A stretch of 64,000 nucleotides of DNA, from contig NZ_LQPE01000176.1 of assembly GCF_002101735.1 (NCBI RefSeq), positions 16,652 through 80,651 of the forward strand. Reading direction: 5' to 3'. The notes below the pieces were generated by a model. It saw only the letters and a list, made by a program, of their open reading frames with translations. It was not told the origin of the DNA and did no database searches. Origin of the DNA: Mycobacterium kyorinense (GTDB lineage: Bacteria > Actinomycetota > Actinomycetes > Mycobacteriales > Mycobacteriaceae). Within the stretch, counting starts at the first letter, position 1. Every line of letters starts with the position of its first letter. Below, piece by piece: positions 59,598 to 64,000 of the stretch. The position numbers and the translations under genes are program-made.

Positions 59598-60080
59598 ATG
59601 GTCTCACTTCTGGTGCACGCAATCCTGGGGCTGACGGTGATCGGATGGATCGTCGCGTCGAATCCACAGGTCTTCTCGCGGCCGTCCCGCGGGCCCGCCT
59701 TTTCGGCGCTCGAATGCGCGTACTACGCCGTCGGCGTGGCGTCGATCGCGCTCGGCTGGTATTTCAACATCCGGTTCGTACGTGAGTACGCCACCGCGTC
59801 GGGCAATCCCCTTTGGGGACCGGGCAGTTGGTCGGACTACATCCGGTTGATGTTCACCAATCCCGCAGCAAGCTCAGCCAGCCAGGACTACACGATCATC
59901 AATGTCGTTCTGCTGCCACTGTTTACCATCGTCGACGGTTACCGGCGCGGACTGCGCCGGCCGTGGCTGTACTTCGTGTCCAGCTTGTTCACCAGCTGCG
60001 CCTTCGCGCTCGCGTTCTACTTCGCCACCGCCGAGCGGCAGCGCCGGCAGGCGCAGTCGCGCGAAACCGTGCACACCTAG
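59598..60080 (+). CDS. DUF2834-like membrane protein (Rv3831-like)
   Basis: A 160-residue protein with about four membrane helices (residues 4-20, 40-60, 98-116, 124-146). Several members of this family are annotated only as hypothetical. It is divergent from tetR and shares its operator region. The stop overlaps the methyltransferase gene tail to tail at CTAG (60077-60080). ATG 59598 is the first in frame of the conserved part; the frame runs further upstream as a shadow of tetR. Confidence 0.8.
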   Translation: MVSLLVHAILGLTVIGWIVASNPQVFSRPSRGPAFSALECAYYAVGVASIALGWYFNIRFVREYATASGNPLWGPGSWSDYIRLMFTNPAASSASQDYTIINVVLLPLFTIVDGYRRGLRRPWLYFVSSLFTSCAFALAFYFATAERQRRQAQSRETVHT

Positions 60081-60646
60081 GCCGGTTTGGTGGCCCGCCA
60101 TTTTTGCCGGCCGCCCCTGACCTCGGTATGGACGTCGGTGAATCCGGCGGCGCGCAGCCGCCCGGGCAGGTCCTTCGGCGCGATCGGGTTGTAGGTGTCC
60201 GCGACGTGGATCAGACGGAAGGGCAGGGAAGGCACGCCGTCGCTGCCGGCGAACACCCCGCCGGGCTGCAGCACCCGGAACGCCTCGGCGAAGAGCTGGT
60301 CCTGCAACTCGGCGCTGGGCACGTGGTGCAGCATCGTAAAGCACACCACCGAGGTGAAATGATCTGCGGGCAGCCCGGTTTCGGCACCGCTGGCGTGGAT
60401 GATACGCGCCCGCTCGCCGTAGCGGCGCTGCAGGCGGTCGGCCATCGCGCCGTCGACTTCGACCGCGGTGAGCGAGGCTGCGCGGTCCAGCAGGGCGCGC
60501 AGCGTCGCCCCGTATCCGGGGCCGATTTCCAAAGTGCGCGCGCCCAGTTCGACGTCGCGCAGCGCCCACGGCAACAGCTGGTCGGCCACCGCCTTTTCCC
60601 AACCCGCCGAGCTGCACCGGTGCCGGTGTAAGAGATTCATCGCCAT
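60077..60646 (-). CDS. SAM-dependent methyltransferase (Rv3832c-like)
   Basis: A 189-residue class I methyltransferase: motif I LEIGPGYGATLRALL near residue 40, the acidic strand VEVDGAM, the FTSVVCFTMLHHV strand, and PGGVFAGSDG. The substrate is not evident; the small size suggests a small-molecule substrate. ATG 60646 is used; ATG 60640 is two codons later. It faces the AraC gene divergently (55-bp gap). Confidence 0.85.
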   Translation of the reverse strand: MAMNLLHRHRCSSAGWEKAVADQLLPWALRDVELGARTLEIGPGYGATLRALLDRAASLTAVEVDGAMADRLQRRYGERARIIHASGAETGLPADHFTSVVCFTMLHHVPSAELQDQLFAEAFRVLQPGGVFAGSDGVPSLPFRLIHVADTYNPIAPKDLPGRLRAAGFTDVHTEVRGGRQKWRATKPA

Positions 60647-60701
60647 ACCGGAAACGCTAGGCGGGTCCGTGCACTGCGGGCTTCCGATATCCTGCCGGGT
60701 T

Positions 60702-61439
60702 ATGTCGGAAATCAGCCACCAGGGGCTGGTGACCTCGTCGCAGACGCTGCCGCCGGGAGCGCGGATCGAACGGCACCGCCATCGGCAACATCAGATCGTC
60801 TACCCGTCCTCAGGCGCGGTCTCGGTGACCACCCCGGCGGGAACGTGGATCACCCCGGCCAATCGGGCCATCTGGATACCGGCGGGCTGCTGGCATGAAC
60901 ACAAGTTCCACGGCCACACGCAGTTTCACGGCGTCGCGCTGGACCCCCGCCGCTACCGCCGCGGACCTGACACGCCGACCGTGCTGGCCGTCAGCCCGTT
61001 GATGCGTGAGCTGATCATCGCGTGTTCGCAGGCCGACGGCACCGACACCGACGAGCACCACCGGATGCTGGCCGTGCTGCACGACCAACTGCAAGCCACC
61101 AGTGTCCGAGAGCCCCTGTGGATTCCCACTCCGATCGACGACCGGCTGCGGCGAGCGTGCGCGCTGATCACCGACAATCTGCGCGAGCCGTTGACGCTGC
61201 GGCAGATCGGCGAGCGGGTCGGCGTGGGCCAGCGCACGCTGAGCCGTCTGTTCCGCGACGAGCTGGCCATGACGTTTCCGCAGTGGCGCACCCAGGTGCG
61301 CCTGCACCACGCGTTGGTGCTGCTCGCCGAGCACCAAAACGTCACTTCTGTTGCACTGCAATGTGGTTGGGCCACACCGAGCGCCTTCATCGACACCTAC
61401 CGGCGGGCCTTCGGGCATACCCCCGGCAAGGCGATCTAG
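60702..61439 (+). CDS. AraC-family transcriptional regulator (Rv3833-like)
   Basis: A 245-residue regulator with an N-terminal cupin-type sensor (RHRHRQHQIVYPSSGAVSV, residues about 20-100) and a C-terminal double HTH (RQIGERVGVGQRTLSRLFRDE, then VALQCGWATPSAFIDTYRRAFGHTPG, the AraC signature). ATG 60702 is chosen since the longer frame overlaps the divergent methyltransferase. It ends at CTAG shared with serS (61436-61439). Target genes are not known. Confidence 0.9.
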   Translation: MSEISHQGLVTSSQTLPPGARIERHRHRQHQIVYPSSGAVSVTTPAGTWITPANRAIWIPAGCWHEHKFHGHTQFHGVALDPRRYRRGPDTPTVLAVSPLMRELIIACSQADGTDTDEHHRMLAVLHDQLQATSVREPLWIPTPIDDRLRRACALITDNLREPLTLRQIGERVGVGQRTLSRLFRDELAMTFPQWRTQVRLHHALVLLAEHQNVTSVALQCGWATPSAFIDTYRRAFGHTPGKAI

Positions 61440-62695
61440 CCGACGGGCTCGAGCAGTTCGGTGCCCACGAACGGCACCAGTGCGTCGGGGACCCGCACGG
61501 TGCCGTCGGGCCGCTGGTGGTTTTCCAAGATGGCGACCAGCCAGCGGGTGGTGGCCAGGGTGCCGTTGAGGGTGGCGGCGATCTGCGGCTTGCCGTTCTC
61601 GTCGCGGTAGCGCGTGGCCAGCCGGCGGGCCTGGAACGTGGTGCAGTTCGACGTCGAGGTCAGCTCGCGGTAGGCGCCTTGCGTCGGAATCCATGCCTCG
61701 CAGTCGAATTTGCGGGCCGCCGACGAGCCGAGATCGCCTGCGGCAACGTCGATCACGCGATACGGCACCTCGATGCGGGCCAGCATTTCGCGCTGCCAGC
61801 CGAGCAGTCGCTGATGCTCGGCCTCGGCGTCGGCGGGCATGCAGTAGACGAAGCCCTCGACCTTGTCGAACTGATGCACACGGATGATGCCGCGGGTGTC
61901 CTTGCCGTGGCTGCCGGCTTCCCGGCGAAAGCACGACGACCACCCGGCGTAGCGCAGCGGCCCGCCGGACAAGTCGAGGATCTCGTCGGCGTGATAGCCG
62001 GCCAGCGGAACCTCGGAGGTGCCCACGAGGTAGAGGTCGTCGGCGTCGAGGTGGTACACCTCCTCGGCGTGCGCGCCGAGAAACCCGGTGCCGGACATGA
62101 TGTCCGGGCGCACCAGCACCGGCGGGATCATCGGGACGAAGCCGTTGTCGACGGCCAGCCGCACCGCAAGCTGCAGCAGTCCCAGCTGCAGCAGCGCGCC
62201 GCGGCCGGTCAGGAAATAGAACCGCGACCCGGACACCTTGGCACCGCGCTCCATGTCGATCAGGCCCAGCGACTCGCCGAGTTCCAAATGGTCTCTTGGG
62301 TTTTCGATCGCAGCCGGCTCGCCGACGACGTCGAGGACGGTGTAGTCGTCCTCCCCGCCGGCAGGTACCCCGTCGATGATGACGTTGGAGATCGCCATGT
62401 ACGCCGCGGTGAATGCCGCCTCGGCCTCGGCCTGCTCGGCCTCGGCGGCCTTGACCCGCTCGGCCAGTTCCTTGGCCCGCTGCAGCAGCGCCGGCCGCTC
62501 GTCGGGCGATGCGGCGCCCACCTTCTTGCTGGCGGCCTTCTGCTCGGCGCGCAGCGAGTCGGCCGCCGAGATCGCGGCCCGCCGGGCGGCGTCGGCGGCC
62601 AGCAGCGTGTCGACCAGGGCGGGGTCCTCGCCGCGGCTGGTCTGGGAGCGGCGAACGGCGTCGGGGTCGTCGCGCAGCAGTTTCAGGTCGATCAC
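61436..62695 (-). CDS. serS: Seryl-tRNA synthetase
   Basis: Class II aminoacyl-tRNA synthetase that charges tRNA-Ser. The 419-residue length equals that of M. tuberculosis. N-terminal coiled-coil arm (residues about 28-100, AAISAADSLRAEQKAASK), class II motif 2 FRREAGSHGKDTRGIIRVHQF shortened here to FRREAGSHGKDTRG, and motif 3 TLATTRWLVAILE. GTG 62695 begins the conserved MIDLKLLRDD. It diverges from the membrane protein gene at 62793. Confidence 0.97.
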   Translation of the reverse strand: MIDLKLLRDDPDAVRRSQTSRGEDPALVDTLLAADAARRAAISAADSLRAEQKAASKKVGAASPDERPALLQRAKELAERVKAAEAEQAEAEAAFTAAYMAISNVIIDGVPAGGEDDYTVLDVVGEPAAIENPRDHLELGESLGLIDMERGAKVSGSRFYFLTGRGALLQLGLLQLAVRLAVDNGFVPMIPPVLVRPDIMSGTGFLGAHAEEVYHLDADDLYLVGTSEVPLAGYHADEILDLSGGPLRYAGWSSCFRREAGSHGKDTRGIIRVHQFDKVEGFVYCMPADAEAEHQRLLGWQREMLARIEVPYRVIDVAAGDLGSSAARKFDCEAWIPTQGAYRELTSTSNCTTFQARRLATRYRDENGKPQIAATLNGTLATTRWLVAILENHQRPDGTVRVPDALVPFVGTELLEPVG

Positions 62696-62792
62696 GGACT
62701 TCGACCCTACTTTTGCCCGCGGCCAGGTCGCCGCCGCACCCCGGTAAGCAACATCTGCATCAAGTGTCACGGGGTGCGTCGGGCCTGTCAGA

Positions 62793-64000
62793 ATGGAGCC
62801 AATGTTGGACGCACCCGAGCAGCACGATTCACTCGCCGAACAGCCGGAATCCCGGCTGGCGCGGTTGGGCTGGCTGCACACGTTGCATGCCACGGCGACG
62901 CGGCGCGCGTTGTTGCTGACCGCGCTGGGTGGTCTGCTGATCGCCGGGATGGTCGTCGCATTGCCGATCTCCGGCGACCGCGGGCGGCTCGCCGGCTATA
63001 TCGACCCGGTGCCCAGCACCGGCGCGAAGGGCAACGACGCCTTCAACCACGCGGGCAGCGGTGACTGCCTGATGTGGCCGGATCGCACGCCGGAGGCGGC
63101 GACGATTGTCGACTGTAAAGAGGAGCACCGCTTCGAGGTCGCCGAGTCGATCGACATGCGGACCTTCCCCGGCTCGGAATACGGGCCCGATGCCGCGCCG
63201 CCGTCGGCCGCGCGCATCGAGCAGATCAGCCAGGAGCAGTGCGAATCGGCGGTGCACCGCTACCTCGGCACCAAATTCGATCCGAGCAGCAAGTTCACCA
63301 TCAGCATGCTGTGGTCAGGCGACAAGGCGTGGCGGCAGCACGGCGAGCGCCGGATGCTGTGCGGCCTGCAGCTGCCCGGCGCCGGCAACCAGCAACAGGC
63401 CTTCAAGGGCAAGGTCGCCGACCTCGACCAATCGCGGGTGTGGCCGGACGGCACCTGTCTGGGCATCGACCCGTCGACCAACCAGCCCACCGACGTCCCG
63501 GTCGACTGCGTCGTGCCGCACGCGATGGAGGTCACCGGCACGGTCAACCTGATGGCGAAGTTCCCCGAGGGGCTACCCCCCGACCCCGAACAGGACGCGT
63601 TCATCAAGGAGTCCTGCACCCGGCTCACCGACGCCTACCTGGCGCCGGTCCAGTTGCGCAGCACCACGCTGACGCTGATCTACAACACCCTGTCGCTGCC
63701 CAGCTGGTCGGCCGGCAGCCGCGAAGTCGCCTGCAGCATCGGGGCAACCCTGGGCAACGGCGGCTGGGCGACGCTGCTGAACAGCGCCAAGGGGCCGCTG
63801 CTGATCAACGGCCAGCCGCCGGTTCCGCCGCCGGACATTCCGGAGGAGCGGCTCAACCTGCCGCCGATCCCGATGCCCAGCGGCGGCAGCGCCGGCAGCT
63901 CCGCGTCGTCGGCGGGATCGTCGGGCGGGTCGTCGGCGGGTGGGTCGAGTACCCCGCAACAACGGCAGGGCAACGAACACCTGCCGCAGCAGCCGGGACG
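62793..64000 (+). CDS. Septum-formation-type membrane protein (Rv3835-like), 3' end beyond the window
   Basis: At least 402 codons without a stop. One N-terminal membrane helix (residues about 35-60), an extracytoplasmic part with paired cysteines (GDCLMWP...IVDCKEEHRFEV; then QCESAVHRYLG; GTCLGID...DCVVPHAMEV), and a Pro/Ser/Gly-rich region at the window end. The repeated CxxW...DCxxxHxxEV pattern is that of the Septum_form domain family, here present twice. ATG 62793 and ATG 62802 are both in frame; neither has a decisive ribosome-binding site. The function in the cell is unclear. Confidence 0.82.
   Translation, partial: MEPMLDAPEQHDSLAEQPESRLARLGWLHTLHATATRRALLLTALGGLLIAGMVVALPISGDRGRLAGYIDPVPSTGAKGNDAFNHAGSGDCLMWPDRTPEAATIVDCKEEHRFEVAESIDMRTFPGSEYGPDAAPPSAARIEQISQEQCESAVHRYLGTKFDPSSKFTISMLWSGDKAWRQHGERRMLCGLQLPGAGNQQQAFKGKVADLDQSRVWPDGTCLGIDPSTNQPTDVPVDCVVPHAMEVTGTVNLMAKFPEGLPPDPEQDAFIKESCTRLTDAYLAPVQLRSTTLTLIYNTLSLPSWSAGSREVACSIGATLGNGGWATLLNSAKGPLLINGQPPVPPPDIPEERLNLPPIPMPSGGSAGSSASSAGSSGGSSAGGSSTPQQRQGNEHLPQQPG

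Noticed and set aside
1..64000. tRNA or rRNA genes, prophage, replication origin
   Set aside because: I saw no tRNA- or rRNA-like stretch, integrase, phage structural gene or DnaA-box cluster, though short RNAs could be missed by eye.

Overview
The window is high-GC chromosomal DNA from a Mycobacterium. It carries the conserved arabinogalactan and mycolic-acid cell-wall locus, in the gene order of M. tuberculosis Rv3779 to Rv3835. Order, overlaps and protein lengths match that region closely (DprE1 459 aa, DprE2 254 aa, Rv3818-like 516 aa, Rv3819-like 111 aa, SerS 419 aa). Several M. tuberculosis blocks are missing: Rv3784-Rv3787c, Rv3796-Rv3798, PE_PGRS62 and the whole sulfolipid locus Rv3820c-Rv3828c. 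Other genes sit in several of those places. This fits a non-tuberculous mycobacterium; I cannot name the species.

Layout. 1-3274: end of an Rv3779-like membrane protein, the proteasome activator bpa, and the galactan export/initiation genes wzt-glfT1-wzm. 3292-5599: an accessory patch with a MazEF-like and a VapBC-like toxin-antitoxin pair, each behind an inverted-repeat operator, around a CsbD stress protein and an Rv3788-like Gre-factor-related protein. 5661-13328: GtrA-like protein, dprE1-dprE2 (decaprenyl-phosphoryl-arabinose synthesis), aftA and embC. 13481-18772: a 5.5-kb block splitting embC from embA. It holds a STAS protein, a glycogen debranching enzyme behind a consensus SigF promoter, a lipoprotein, a small membrane protein, and on the other strand an EspA-like/EspC-like pair with a membrane protein. 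18854-26683: embA and embB, separated by an antisense TnpB (IS1341-type) element. 26727-29160: a small charged ORF, a GDSL lipoprotein, and a TetR regulator with a metallo-beta-lactamase-fold enzyme.

29268-48415 (minus strand): the mycolate condensation operon fadD32-pks13-accD4, the mycolyl-metabolism genes culp6, fbpD and fbpA, and the arabinogalactan cluster aftB-ubiA-PAP2-glfT2-glf, most of it in overlapping operons. 48691-51386: erp (pirG) and an amidase/LGFP protein. 51481-57299: a HAD phosphatase, three tandem acyltransferase paralogues, an APH-like kinase, an MBL-Rieske fusion and a small partner. 57296-64000: Rv3829c-Rv3835 equivalents: an FAD oxidoreductase and its TetR regulator with twin operators, a membrane protein, a methyltransferase, an AraC regulator, serS, and a septum-formation-type membrane protein cut by the window end.

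How they work together: DprE1/2 and UbiA make the arabinose donor. Glf, GlfT1 and GlfT2 make galactan, exported by Wzm-Wzt. AftA, EmbC/A/B and AftB build the arabinan. FadD32, Pks13 and AccD4 make mycolates, and Ag85A transfers them to the cell wall. The most unusual features are the two interruptions of the emb operon, the SigF/STAS/glgX unit, the ESX-effector-like pair, twin TetR operators, and repeated convergent gene ends sharing CTAG.
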